From assembly GCF_002911665.1 (NCBI RefSeq), contig NZ_MTBP01000001.1, positions 1,240,001 to 1,304,000 on the forward strand: 64,000 nt of DNA, written 5' to 3'. The notes under the pieces were generated by a model. It was not told where the DNA came from, searched no databases, and saw only the letters and a list, made by a program, of their open reading frames with translations. This DNA is from Actinomadura rubteroloni. Lineage in GTDB: Bacteria; Actinomycetota; Actinomycetes; Streptosporangiales; Streptosporangiaceae. The translations under genes and the position numbers were made by a program. Within the stretch, counting starts at the first letter, position 1. Every line of letters starts with the position of its first letter. This document shows, piece after piece, positions 41,905 to 49,241 of this stretch.

Positions 41905-41936
41905 AAAGGCGCTCGTCCGACGGCTCGCGCCTTTTT
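41905..41936 (+). terminator. Rho-independent terminator
   Basis: AAAGGCGC (41905-41912) pairs with GCGCCTTT (41927-41934), extended by GAGC/CGTC-rich loop pairing, and the arm runs into five T residues. It closes the small lipoprotein transcript. Confidence 0.75.
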
Positions 41937-42098
41937 GTTCCCGGTGGGCATTGCACCGCCTCATGACCACGTGGCCAGGTCCCATTCTGGCATCTTCCAG
42001 TCATCAGTCAACGCGCTCGCGCCAGTGGCCGGGTGGCTAGGAAATAGGTCGTGGACGCCGCTTCCGGCGAGTGGGGTGGTCAATCCGGCTAGGCCTCT

Positions 42099-43151
42099 TT
42101 ACTGCTTTCCGTAGATGCTGACTATCCCGAGGTTGTCTCCCCTGCCGTACCGCGACGGACCGAGGTCGCAGGTATCGATCGTGGGGTACATGGTCAGGTT
42201 GGCATGCTGCTCGCCGGTCACGTGCGCAAGACCAAACACATGGCCCGCTTCGTGTGCAGCAACGGCTTCCGCATAGTATCTACCCGCCGGGCACAATGCT
42301 GTGGTCGCTCGTTCACCGGTGAATCCTGTTCCGCTGTCGTCATACCACCAGAGGACACCGTCCCCGGTCCGCATCGCGACATCGGTCTCGGTCGCGATGC
42401 CGTTACTCGACCACGTACACGTCACCGCCAGTAGCGATGGCGCAGCGCTGGAAAGTCGCATCCAGCCGACCGAATTGATGCCGTTGGCCCCGGTGCATCC
42501 GCCGTTGAGCCCGACGTTGGGCTGGAACCCTGTATCGCCTTGATTCCAGGACTGGCCCTTGGCCCATGGCAGGCCACAGTCGTTGGGGGCCATCGCACCG
42601 CTGGACATTCCCAAGTCCAGCGCTATGAACGGGTATCGGTTAATGGGGTCGTCGGGAATTCCCGACTCCCACACCGACCCTGGATAGTAGTACCACTTGT
42701 ACGCTCCGTTCTGTCTGTACTGGTTCCGGTTGTAGGCCCCGTCCGCGCATTTGTCGAGCGCCGCAGCTCGTCCGATCTTCGATCTGGTTGGTGCCGTCTG
42801 GACTTCCTGATTGATCTCGACTTCACCGGCCCGGACGTTCACGGTCGCGGTGAGGCGCGAGGATCCGTCTCTGTGTAGTGCTTGCGCGGTCACCGATGTA
42901 CCGGTGCGTGGGACCGTAACGGTTATGCCACGCGAACCCAGTACGGTTCTTCCGCGAAGGTCGCAGTCGGTGAACCGAACCAGTTTTCGGGATTCCGCCA
43001 CCGCGACCGTTTTCTGCGGCGCGCATTGTTCGACGCTTGTCGGTGAAATCTCCCGTTCGTCTGCTCGAACTGCCGGACTGGCCACTGGAAGAGCAATGGC
43101 CGTAAGGCTGATTGCAAGGACAATTTTTACTGGGCGGTGATTGATCTTCAC
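42099..43151 (-). CDS. Secreted matrixin-like zinc metalloprotease
   Basis: A 350-residue exported protease. Signal peptide of about 28 residues, a propeptide-like region rich in Val/Thr/Arg, then a catalytic domain. The zinc motif is His-Glu-Ala-Gly-His-Val-Phe-Gly-Leu-Ala-His (metzincin HExxHxxGxxH) and is followed by Leu-Thr-Met-Tyr-Pro as Met-turn. Six or more Cys suggest disulphides. GTG 43151 is chosen because AGAGAGG lies 6 bases before it; longer frames extend upstream without a ribosome site. Codon use is less GC-biased than in the core genes, suggesting acquisition. A perfect inverted repeat lies about 100 bases upstream. Confidence 0.85.
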   Translation of the reverse strand: MKINHRPVKIVLAISLTAIALPVASPAVRADEREISPTSVEQCAPQKTVAVAESRKLVRFTDCDLRGRTVLGSRGITVTVPRTGTSVTAQALHRDGSSRLTATVNVRAGEVEINQEVQTAPTRSKIGRAAALDKCADGAYNRNQYRQNGAYKWYYYPGSVWESGIPDDPINRYPFIALDLGMSSGAMAPNDCGLPWAKGQSWNQGDTGFQPNVGLNGGCTGANGINSVGWMRLSSAAPSLLAVTCTWSSNGIATETDVAMRTGDGVLWWYDDSGTGFTGERATTALCPAGRYYAEAVAAHEAGHVFGLAHVTGEQHANLTMYPTIDTCDLGPSRYGRGDNLGIVSIYGKQ

Positions 43152-43247
43152 AGACACCTCTCTGGCGTGCTGGGTAATTCGTGACACACGGCACAATTGT
43201 ACCCTCGGTGACAAATGTGCGAAACTGCGCCAGCGTGACCGATATAG

Positions 43248-43277
43248 GTCAAGTGATCAAGGTCACTATCACTTGAC
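43248..43277. promoter_or_regulatory. Perfect 10-10-10 inverted repeat upstream of the protease gene
   Basis: GTCAAGTGAT (43248-43257), 10-base spacer, ATCACTTGAC (43268-43277). It lies in an A/T-rich gap 97 bases upstream of the protease start. A TTGACA hexamer overlaps the right arm on the plus strand. Position fits an operator; the regulator is unknown. Confidence 0.6.
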
Positions 43278-43414
43278 AGAAATAGTAAATCGATGAGGCT
43301 ATTGTTCTTTCTCAAGCCAGTGGGTAAGTCCGCTCCCTCGCGGCCGATGTCCAGGACGGCGACACGGCGGCACCGGTTACTCAGGACGGTGGGCCGCCTC
43401 GGCGAAGTTGGAGG

Positions 43415-44169
43415 CTAGATCGCTTGGTTCTCGCTCGCCAGACCGGTGTCGGCGGCTGATCGGTGGAACGCATCCTCGTACTCAGCGTCGGGGTCTAGGA
43501 CGTTCAGGTCGAGCAGCCGGGCGTTGAGCATGGCCAGGGTGTGGCGGGAGGTGATGATCGCCGCGTTCGACCCGTCGGTGGGCAGCAGCAGTTCGGCCTG
43601 ATGGACGGTGTTGGCGTTGTCGGCGACCACCAGGATCCGCCGTCCTCGTGCCGCGAACTCGGCCAGGACCGAGCGGAAGAGCCGAGAGCGGTCTTGGGCG
43701 TGGGCGGGGATGTGCTCGCCCGGAACACCCAAGGCACCGAGCATGCCTTCCAGGACCTGGCCGGGGTCTCGTCGGCGGTCGTTGTCGTAGCCGAACAGGT
43801 CGGCGAACAGCACGCCGCCACTGAACCAGCCGCGTCGCAGCGCCGTCCGCGCCGCCTGGACGGCCAGTTCGGTCTTGCCGACTCCCGCCAGCCCGCCGAC
43901 CGCGGTCACCACCACCGACCTCGCCGCCCCCGTGCCCTCGTCCGGCGTTCGGTCGTCGCCTACGGGTGGGCTCAAGCAAGCCAGCAGCCGGTCCAGATCG
44001 TCCCGCCGTCCGGTGAACGCCGGCGATCCGGCGGGAAGGCCCGAGGTCGCCACGGAACCTGGACCAGCAGCCGCAGGGTGATGTCGCGACCGAGAATGGC
44101 GGGGCCGATCACGATCGCGTCGTTGATCTCGTTGTGGGTCTGCCCCGGCGCGGCGCGCGGATCGTTCAC
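43415..44169 (-). pseudogene. NB-ARC (NLR-like STAND) ATPase, frameshifted and truncated
   Basis: The gene starts at GTG 44169, overlapping the stop of the upstream gene (GTGA). It first encodes Asn-Glu-Ile-Asn-Asp-Ala-Ile-Val-Ile-Gly-Pro-Ala-Ile-Leu-Gly-Arg-Asp-Ile. The frame then shifts between about 44050 and 44100. The other frame continues with Gly-Leu-Pro-Ala-Gly-Ser-Pro-Ala-Phe-Thr-Gly-Arg, a Walker A (Gly-Gly-Leu-Ala-Gly-Val-Gly-Lys-Thr) and a Walker B-like Ile-Leu-Val-Val-Ala-Asp-Asn-Ala. It stops at 43415 before the helical and TPR repeats usual in this family, so only about 250 of an expected 700-900 residues remain. It is a dead or remnant NLR-like sensor. Confidence 0.75.
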
Positions 44170-44669
44170 CGGGCCGGGGGCTGCGCTTTTCCCTGCTTCC
44201 CCGCTCCCGCCTCGTCAGCGGCCGAGGTGGTGCCTTGCGACCCGATGGTGACGGGGCCGGTGAAGTCACGTCCCTGAATCACCGGGCCGTGCACAGTGCT
44301 GTGGGAGACGGTGTTGACGGTCGACCCGGGCGACGGGGCCGGGTCGGCTGCAGCGGCCAGCTTGTCCAGCCGTGCGACCAGCGCCTCCAGCTCGCCCGCG
44401 AAACCGGGATCGTCCAGAGCGGCCTGGGCGATGGCGTCACCCGAGCGCCGCACCGTCAACGCAGTCGGCTCAGCGCCGTCGGCAGCCTCGGTCTCCAACC
44501 GCTGCAGGACTTGGTCCTGCCCCAACCGCCGGGTGATCGCACCGTGCAGAGCGTCCATGCCCTCGTCCAGCGCGCGGTCGACCTCGGCGTCGGCTCTGCC
44601 GCCCACCCGCCGCAGCTTGCGCACCAGGTACCCCACCGCGACCCCGGCCAGCACCTCGACACCGGTCAC
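44166..44669 (-). CDS. Candidate NLR-partner effector with amyloid-type (RHIM/BASS-like) motif
   Basis: A 167-residue protein from GTG 44669. The N-terminus has a short hydrophobic helix (Val-Leu-Ala-Gly-Val-Ala-Val-Gly-Tyr-Leu-Val). A helical bundle follows to about residue 110, including Asp-Asp-Pro-Gly-Phe-Ala-Gly-Glu-Leu-Glu. The C-terminal region carries Ser-Thr-Val-His-Gly-Pro-Val-Ile-Gln-Gly-Arg-Asp-Phe-Thr-Gly. The same motif shape begins the adjacent NB-ARC protein. Gene pairs sharing such a motif are known as bacterial amyloid-signalling NLR/effector modules, whose effectors often resemble membrane-targeting helical domains. Function here is inferred from that architecture. Confidence 0.6.
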   Translation of the reverse strand: MTGVEVLAGVAVGYLVRKLRRVGGRADAEVDRALDEGMDALHGAITRRLGQDQVLQRLETEAADGAEPTALTVRRSGDAIAQAALDDPGFAGELEALVARLDKLAAAADPAPSPGSTVNTVSHSTVHGPVIQGRDFTGPVTIGSQGTTSAADEAGAGKQGKAQPPAR

Positions 44670-45036
44670 CGAACCCCACCGCCCCTGCTCACATCACGGA
44701 CCACATCACCGCGCTGCCCCAGGCTGAAGCGGCCCTCGTGAAGACCCGCCACGCCCCGAGCCCATCCGCGCTCGGCCTGTCTTTGTCAGGTGTACCGGGT
44801 GCGAGCGACCACCGCCGCGCACCCCGCGAACGGGCCACAAACGGCCGAGTCTTTCCACGAACCCAGTCCCTAGTCTCGGAAGGCCCTACAGCGCGCCATC
44901 CCCTTGGTTCTCCAAGGCCGCAGCTCAAACTCGCACGATCGGCCCCCGGAGCAACAGCAATGATCGAGATCAGACGCATTCCGTCGGCGTGCCGGGCCTT
45001 CTTTGCATTCGATGCGTGCTGATCGCGTCAAAGCTA
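44670..45036. other. Divergent intergenic stretch
   Basis: A 367-bp gap between the effector-like gene (leftward) and a hypothetical gene (rightward). No gene is evident. It should contain both promoters; I see no confident -35/-10 pair. Confidence 0.45.
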
Positions 45037-45360
45037 GTGTCCTGGTATGGGCACCCCAATCACAAGATCATCTCTGTTGCGAACGCGCTTACCGGGCTGG
45101 TGAAGGCGTTCGAGTTGCACGCCGACGCTAACCCGCGCGATGCGTTCGACCTGCGGATTCATGCCAACGAGGTACGCGGGCTCCGCGACGACCTGCTCGA
45201 AGCGACCGGGCAGTCCGGCGCCACTCTAAACGAGTGGCGAGGCGCTGACGAGTGGACCGCCGCCATCGCGCACTTCACGCAAGGCAACAGGCAGTGGCCC
45301 GCTCGGCCGTCCCGAGACCCGCTCCTAACCCTTGCTGAGGCGCCGCCGATCGAGGAATGA
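45037..45360 (+). CDS. Hypothetical soluble protein
   Basis: A 107-residue protein with good codon bias and a mixed, charged sequence; one long helix region (Ala-Asn-Ala-Leu-Thr-Gly-Leu-Val-Lys-Ala-Phe) and no membrane segment. Start uncertain: GTG 45037 has no clear ribosome site, and the frame is open further upstream to 44989. I do not recognise a family. It overlaps the next reading frame by up to 29 bases. Confidence 0.45.
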   Translation: MSWYGHPNHKIISVANALTGLVKAFELHADANPRDAFDLRIHANEVRGLRDDLLEATGQSGATLNEWRGADEWTAAIAHFTQGNRQWPARPSRDPLLTLAEAPPIEE

Positions 45361-45841
45361 ACACCTGAGCAACGGCCGCCGCCGTCCCGTCGCAGCGACG
45401 GCACTCGCACCGACGCCGGCTGATCGGCGGGCGGTGCGGGCGTGGCCTGCTCCCGGCCTGGATTGGTCATGGCAAATGTTCTATGGCGTCGCTTTTGATG
45501 ACGATGCATTCGTCGAGGAAGCGGCCGAGGAGACTGAGCGTGGCCGGGCGCTCCAGCGCATCCTGCTCCGACATGTGGAAAGGCCAGGGGGTGGAAGACC
45601 CGTCGGCATGCTCGTCAACTGCACCGCCACGGGGCTGCTGCCGAGTCCTCCCGGGCCGGACGGACAGGAGTCGACCACCTCCTTCGCCGTCCTGCGGGGC
45701 TTGTCGCAGTCCAGGGCCGGAGTGCGCGTATTGGCGGAGGTGTGGGAGCTGTTGGGCCTGGAGACGCCGACGGCCTCGCGCTGGGGCGAGGCCGTGTCTC
45801 TGGTGCGGGGGTTCAGGCGTGGTCGAGGGTGCCGCGCTTGA
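45332..45841 (+). CDS. Hypothetical protein
   Basis: A frame of up to 169 residues, Arg/Pro-rich at the N-terminus and helical and acidic in the middle. There are internal starts at GTG 45434 and ATG 45476; the latter begins Met-Phe-Tyr-Gly-Val-Ala. The true start is unclear. It overlaps the DUF397 gene on the other strand by 29 bases at its 3' end. No recognised domain. Confidence 0.4.
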   Translation: MLRRRRSRNEHLSNGRRRPVAATALAPTPADRRAVRAWPAPGLDWSWQMFYGVAFDDDAFVEEAAEETERGRALQRILLRHVERPGGGRPVGMLVNCTATGLLPSPPGPDGQESTTSFAVLRGLSQSRAGVRVLAEVWELLGLETPTASRWGEAVSLVRGFRRGRGCRA

Positions 45842-46010
45842 TGTCGGCGAGTAGGCCGCCGAAGTTCTCCGGGGTGAGGGTCAGGTGGCCGAGGGCGGGG
45901 TTCTTGCTGTCTCGGACGCCGATCGTCTGGGCGGCCAGGTCGGCAACCTCCACACAGTCCCCCCGCTGCGTCCCGCTACGGCTGGACTTGCGCCACACGG
46001 GGTTGGTCAC
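45813..46010 (-). CDS. DUF397 small partner protein
   Basis: A 65-residue DUF397 protein: Trp-Arg-Lys-Ser-Ser-Arg-Ser-Gly, Gly-Asp-Cys-Val-Glu-Val-Ala and Val-Arg-Asp-Ser-Lys. Its ATG overlaps the stop of the DUF5753 XRE gene by four bases, a typical coupled pair. Probable modulator of that regulator. Confidence 0.88.
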   Translation of the reverse strand: MTNPVWRKSSRSGTQRGDCVEVADLAAQTIGVRDSKNPALGHLTLTPENFGGLLADIKRGTLDHA

Positions 46011-46822
46011 TGGAATGCCTCCATCACTTTCTTGATGAGGTTCCGGGAGGCCCCCTCCGGGAGCGCCTTCCCGGCGATGCGGTCGTACCTTACGGCATAG
46101 CCCCTCACCTCGGCGGGTGTAGAGACCAGCCGCCCGCCACCGGGAGATTCAGTGTAGACGGCCTCGCCGAATTCCCCGCTCATGCGGCTGAAGCTGCCGT
46201 CGAGTCCCTGGTAGGCGCCGGTTTCCCAGGTTCGGGGGACGACTCGGATGACGTAGTTGGACTGTTTGGTCACGTCCAGCAGCCGCGCGAGCTGATCGCG
46301 CATGATCTCCGGGCTGCCGATCGGCCACTCCAGGACGTTCTGCGAAAGCGTGATGGAGAGGTGCGGCGGCCGGTCGCGGGCGAGGATGAGCTGACGTTCG
46401 ATGCGCTCGCGCAGTAGTACGTCCACCTGTGACAGGTCCGCGCACTCCAGAAGGCATCGCGCGTAGTCCTCGGTCTGAAGCAAGCCCGGGATGACCTGTG
46501 CCTGGAATGTGCTGATCACATCGGCTTGGTCTTCGAGATGGAGATATTGCGCGAACCACTCGGGATCATGGCCGAGTGCGGCATACCAAACCAAATGTCC
46601 AAAGATGTCGCCTGTGTGCCACGCTTTGTCGATCTTTGCAGCCTCATCGCCGCCGAGGCGGCGGTACCCCAGCTCTATGCGAGAAAGTGTCGCCTCGCTG
46701 ATGTTGAGGATTTCGGTGACCTTCGGGCCCTTCCCTTTCATGGTCCCGCGGTAAAACCGCAGGTGGTTGGCTATGAGGTCCCACATGTTGTTGCGTGGGT
46801 TCGGGCAGGGCTTGATCGTCAT
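46007..46822 (-). CDS. XRE-family regulator with DUF5753 domain
   Basis: A 271-residue regulator: helix-turn-helix at about 15-75 (Ile-Leu-Asn-Ile-Ser-Glu-Ala-Thr-Leu-Ser-Arg-Ile-Glu), then DUF5753 with Val-Ile-Pro-Gly-Leu-Leu-Gln-Thr-Glu-Asp-Tyr-Ala. ATG 46822 follows AAGGGAGA; the frame is open further upstream but lacks a ribosome site. It is divergent from a HATPase gene, the classic XRE/DUF397/HATPase arrangement of actinomycetes. Confidence 0.88.
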   Translation of the reverse strand: MTIKPCPNPRNNMWDLIANHLRFYRGTMKGKGPKVTEILNISEATLSRIELGYRRLGGDEAAKIDKAWHTGDIFGHLVWYAALGHDPEWFAQYLHLEDQADVISTFQAQVIPGLLQTEDYARCLLECADLSQVDVLLRERIERQLILARDRPPHLSITLSQNVLEWPIGSPEIMRDQLARLLDVTKQSNYVIRVVPRTWETGAYQGLDGSFSRMSGEFGEAVYTESPGGGRLVSTPAEVRGYAVRYDRIAGKALPEGASRNLIKKVMEAFQ

Positions 46823-46941
46823 GCCTGGTCTCCCTTGACTTTCAGTCTCTTGCAGATGTCCACCGTAGACGTGCATCACGGCCTCGCGCAGGCCAATCTG
46901 TGGTTCCGTTCACGGAATTTCCCCAAGGGGGCGTGGTGGGC

Positions 46942-47385
46942 ATGTCAGCAACGGCCGCCGTTCTAGCGGTTACCAGGGAGTTTCCGGCTTCGGCTTCGGC
47001 TGTCGGACTTGCGCGCGATCGGGTTGAAAATGCCCTGATTCGTTGGGATTGTGCTGGCGTCGTCGCCGATGCGATCTCGATCGTCGGGGAGCTCATGGCG
47101 AACGCGATCGAAGTGTCCGGTGTCTTGGACTGCGTCAAGGTCCACGCGCGGGTCGAGGGCCGACGCGTGGTCTTAGCGGTGTGGGACTGCGACGCCGCAC
47201 TTCCTTGTCCTCAGCAGGTGGAGTTGTCGTTGGAAACGTTGGATGTCGGTGAAGACAGTTGGGATGACAATGGTGGCTGGGGTCTGACGATCGTCCAGAG
47301 CCTGAGTTCGGCGTACTGGGTCGAGCTGACGCCGCCGCGCGGCAAGTGGGTCTGTGCGGCTCTGGCCTGCGGGCGGCTGCGGTGA
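46942..47385 (+). CDS. HATPase_c_2 (anti-sigma-type serine kinase-like) protein
   Basis: A 147-residue GHKL ATP-binding protein: N box Gly-Glu-Leu-Met-Ala-Asn-Ala-Ile and G2-like Gly-Gly-Trp-Gly-Leu-Thr-Ile-Val. It lacks a histidine phosphotransfer domain, as in the RsbW/SpoIIAB class common in Streptomyces. ATG 46942 lies after a G-rich purine stretch. It is divergent from the XRE/DUF397 pair and translationally coupled (GTGA) to the next gene. It may act in the same regulatory unit. Confidence 0.85.
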   Translation: MSATAAVLAVTREFPASASAVGLARDRVENALIRWDCAGVVADAISIVGELMANAIEVSGVLDCVKVHARVEGRRVVLAVWDCDAALPCPQQVELSLETLDVGEDSWDDNGGWGLTIVQSLSSAYWVELTPPRGKWVCAALACGRLR

Positions 47386-47840
47386 TCCATCCGGATGGGC
47401 ATCTGCTCGTATTGATGCGCAGCTTCTTTCCGTCCTGGCGGTTGTCGATCGACGCCGATGGGGTGTGGCTCGCCCGCTCCCGGGCTGAAGACGGCGTTGT
47501 GGTGTCAGGCTGGAATGCGCTCGAACTGCTCGACGCGCTCCACGAGGTTGACCCGGGCGCTGTCGATGCGATCGCTGGACTCTTCGCCCGGCCCGCCGGT
47601 CTGACCGGTCGCGTAGCTGGGGACGGCCCTGAGCCTGTTCGCAGGTGGCGGTTGCTGGCGGAGCGCACTGCCAGGGGCGTGGTGTGTCCCGTGGCCTGGC
47701 CCGCTCCGCCGCTTGCGCGTCGGCGCGCGTTACGTGGGGCGACCGCTGGGTTCGGGGTGTTCGCGGTGGTCGTGGCCTGTTCCTGGTTGTGGTTCCGGCC
47801 GCGCGGAACATCTCCCGCCACGCGGGAGCGATCGTGCTGA
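47382..47840 (+). CDS. Hypothetical protein with C-terminal hydrophobic helix
   Basis: A 152-residue protein from GTG 47382, which overlaps the HATPase stop. The N-terminal part (about 1-70) is a mixed fold including Leu-Ser-Ile-Asp-Ala-Asp-Gly-Val-Trp-Leu-Ala. A hydrophobic helix lies near the C-terminus (Val-Phe-Ala-Val-Val-Val-Ala-Cys-Ser-Trp). Family unknown. It forms an operon-like run with the HATPase gene. Confidence 0.6.
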   Translation: MIHPDGHLLVLMRSFFPSWRLSIDADGVWLARSRAEDGVVVSGWNALELLDALHEVDPGAVDAIAGLFARPAGLTGRVAGDGPEPVRRWRLLAERTARGVVCPVAWPAPPLARRRALRGATAGFGVFAVVVACSWLWFRPRGTSPATRERSC

Positions 47841-48010
47841 CGACCTCGGGGCTGGCCGCGATCGTCGTCCAGGTGGCGGTCGGGATCGCCTTCGCGACGT
47901 TCGGCTACCCGCTGGGCGCGCTCACCTGGCCTGCGGTCCGGCGCTGGGGCCGGCGAGCCGACGGCCGTCTGCGCTCCCGGCCGGGCCGTCCGCCCGGCCG
48001 CGGTCCCTGA
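47834..48010 (+). CDS. Small membrane protein
   Basis: A 58-residue frame from GTG 47834, overlapping the previous gene by 7 bases. One hydrophobic helix (about 4-28, Ala-Ala-Ile-Val-Val-Gln-Val-Ala-Val-Gly) and an Arg-rich tail. It could be a separate small protein or the true C-terminus of the previous gene displaced by a frameshift. A hairpin follows. Confidence 0.45.
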   Translation: MLTTSGLAAIVVQVAVGIAFATFGYPLGALTWPAVRRWGRRADGRLRSRPGRPPGRGP

Positions 48011-48031
48011 GCACGGTCTGCGCTTCTCCGA

Positions 48032-48061
48032 CGCCGTCCCGCAGGCGGGGATGGGACGGCG
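48032..48061 (+). terminator. Terminator-like hairpin
   Basis: Nine-base perfect stem CGCCGTCCC (48032-48040) / GGGACGGCG (48053-48061), 12-base loop, 21 bases after the small membrane protein stop. No T-run. The rest of 48011-48387 shows no gene; its right part should contain the promoter of the BldC-like gene. Confidence 0.5.
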
Positions 48062-48387
48062 CCGGAGTCCCCGGGGCCGCCGGGCGTCCGCGCGCAGCAG
48101 GAAAGACGCCTGGCGGCCCCCTGATCTCTGGGGCTGGGTGTAGCACTTTTGCGCATCGCTCGTCCGGCAAGCCTCTCGGAGCGCGCCCTGGTCGGCGCGC
48201 GCCAATCGTCACGGCAGAAGATCAGCCCCCGCCAGGGGCCAGGATCACTGACCTCAAGTCCCCTGCGAGCCGCGTCCGGGGAGGCAGAACGCACGCCGAT
48301 CCGAGATCGGCCCCGGACTCGGTCCGCAGGTCCGTCCCGCACGGAATGTCCGAAGCAAGATCCGAACCGAGAACCGGAACAACAACC

Positions 48388-48729
48388 ATGACGAAGAAGC
48401 CCGAAGAGCCCAAGCAGCCCACCCTCTACACCCCGGCGGAGGTGGCGAACTTTTTCCGCGTCGACCCCAAGACCGTCACCCGCTGGGCCAGGACCGGGAC
48501 CCTGAACCCGGTCACCCTCCCGTCCGGCCACCGGCGGTACCACGCGAAGGAGATCCACGAGCTGTTGCAGGTCGGGGACGCGCTCGCGAAGGAGGACGGC
48601 GGCGCCGGCCCGGCCGAGGAGCCGAGGTTCGTGGTGACCGGGCGCGCCCGCGCCATGCTGCGCGGCGTCGTCCGCGACTACTTCAACGGCGACATCAGGG
48701 CCGCGATCAGCGTGCTCAACGAAGGGTGA
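48388..48729 (+). CDS. BldC-like MerR-type DNA-binding protein (possible excisionase)
   Basis: A 113-residue protein. Residues 10-65 form a MerR-type winged helix: Leu-Tyr-Thr-Pro-Ala-Glu-Val-Ala, Arg-Val-Asp-Pro-Lys-Thr-Val-Thr-Arg-Trp-Ala and Gly-His-Arg-Arg-Tyr, closely like BldC. The C-terminal 45 residues are an added helical, charged tail. BldC-type proteins regulate development; the same fold serves as Xis in integrative elements. It is the last gene before tRNA-Glu, at the edge of the suspected island, where an excisionase would sit. No integrase is present. ATG 48388 has a weak ribosome site. Confidence 0.8.
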   Translation: MTKKPEEPKQPTLYTPAEVANFFRVDPKTVTRWARTGTLNPVTLPSGHRRYHAKEIHELLQVGDALAKEDGGAGPAEEPRFVVTGRARAMLRGVVRDYFNGDIRAAISVLNEG

Positions 48730-49086
48730 GTCTCCGCGAGCGCGCGGTCGTGCAGTTCTGCGCGGCGGAGTTGCCTGACACGCAGAGCGCGAAAACCTGA
48801 GACCGGGGTGTGGCGGCGGAGTCCAACTCGCCGGCGCGAGTATCGCGGGCCTCTGCCGCCTCACCATCCCGGCGAGAACGGGAAGCAACCGCGAATGCTG
48901 CAGATCGGCCTAGAGCGAGCGGTATCGATCGCTCGGGCTGTCTGTCGGCAGGGCGACCTAGCGGACGTCCGAGGAACCGGCCCTGACCGCACGGGCCTGG
49001 TCGACGCCGCAGTTCGTCGCGTCGCGCACGCTGCGATCACGGGTCAGGGCGGCGACGGGATGGACGATCATGCAGCCGTACTGGTG
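48730..49086. other. Stretch between BldC-like gene and tRNA-Glu
   Basis: I see no recognisable gene; in particular no tyrosine- or serine-recombinase motifs on either strand, although this is where an integrase would be expected. A 105-residue plus-strand frame running into the tRNA is judged spurious. Confidence 0.5.
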
Positions 49087-49100
49087 GTACCCCCTACCGG
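49087..49100 (+). repeat. Proximal attachment-site-like repeat within tRNA-Glu
   Basis: GTACCCCCTACCGG spans the 3' terminus of tRNA-Glu (acceptor strand, discriminator and part of the T-arm). It is identical to 40603-40616 in direct orientation. It would be the att site that regenerates the tRNA gene. Confidence 0.6.
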
Positions 49101-49160
49101 ATTCGAACCGGCGCTACCGCCTTGAAAGGGCGGCGTCCTAGGCCGCTAGACGAAGGGGGC
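49088..49160 (-). tRNA. tRNA-Glu (TTC)
   Basis: 73-nt cloverleaf on the minus strand. Acceptor GCCCCCT/AGGGGGT (one G-U) with discriminator A. Anticodon arm CCGCC-CTTTCAA-GGCGG, anticodon TTC. T-arm GCCGG-TTCGAAT-CCGGT. No CCA encoded. Its 3' end points left, toward the suspected island, and carries the 14-bp direct repeat. Confidence 0.96.
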
Positions 49161-49241
49161 CTGGTCTGCGGCGTCCCCGGGCAGGGGGACGTCGCTCGAC
49201 CAGTCCAGCATAGGGGACAACCTTGCTGGACGCATAAGCGA

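Noticed and set aside
48730-49125. Integrase C-terminus beside tRNA-Glu
   Set aside because: No Arg-His-Arg-Tyr or serine-recombinase motif in any frame; the 105-residue plus frame runs into the tRNA and is spurious.
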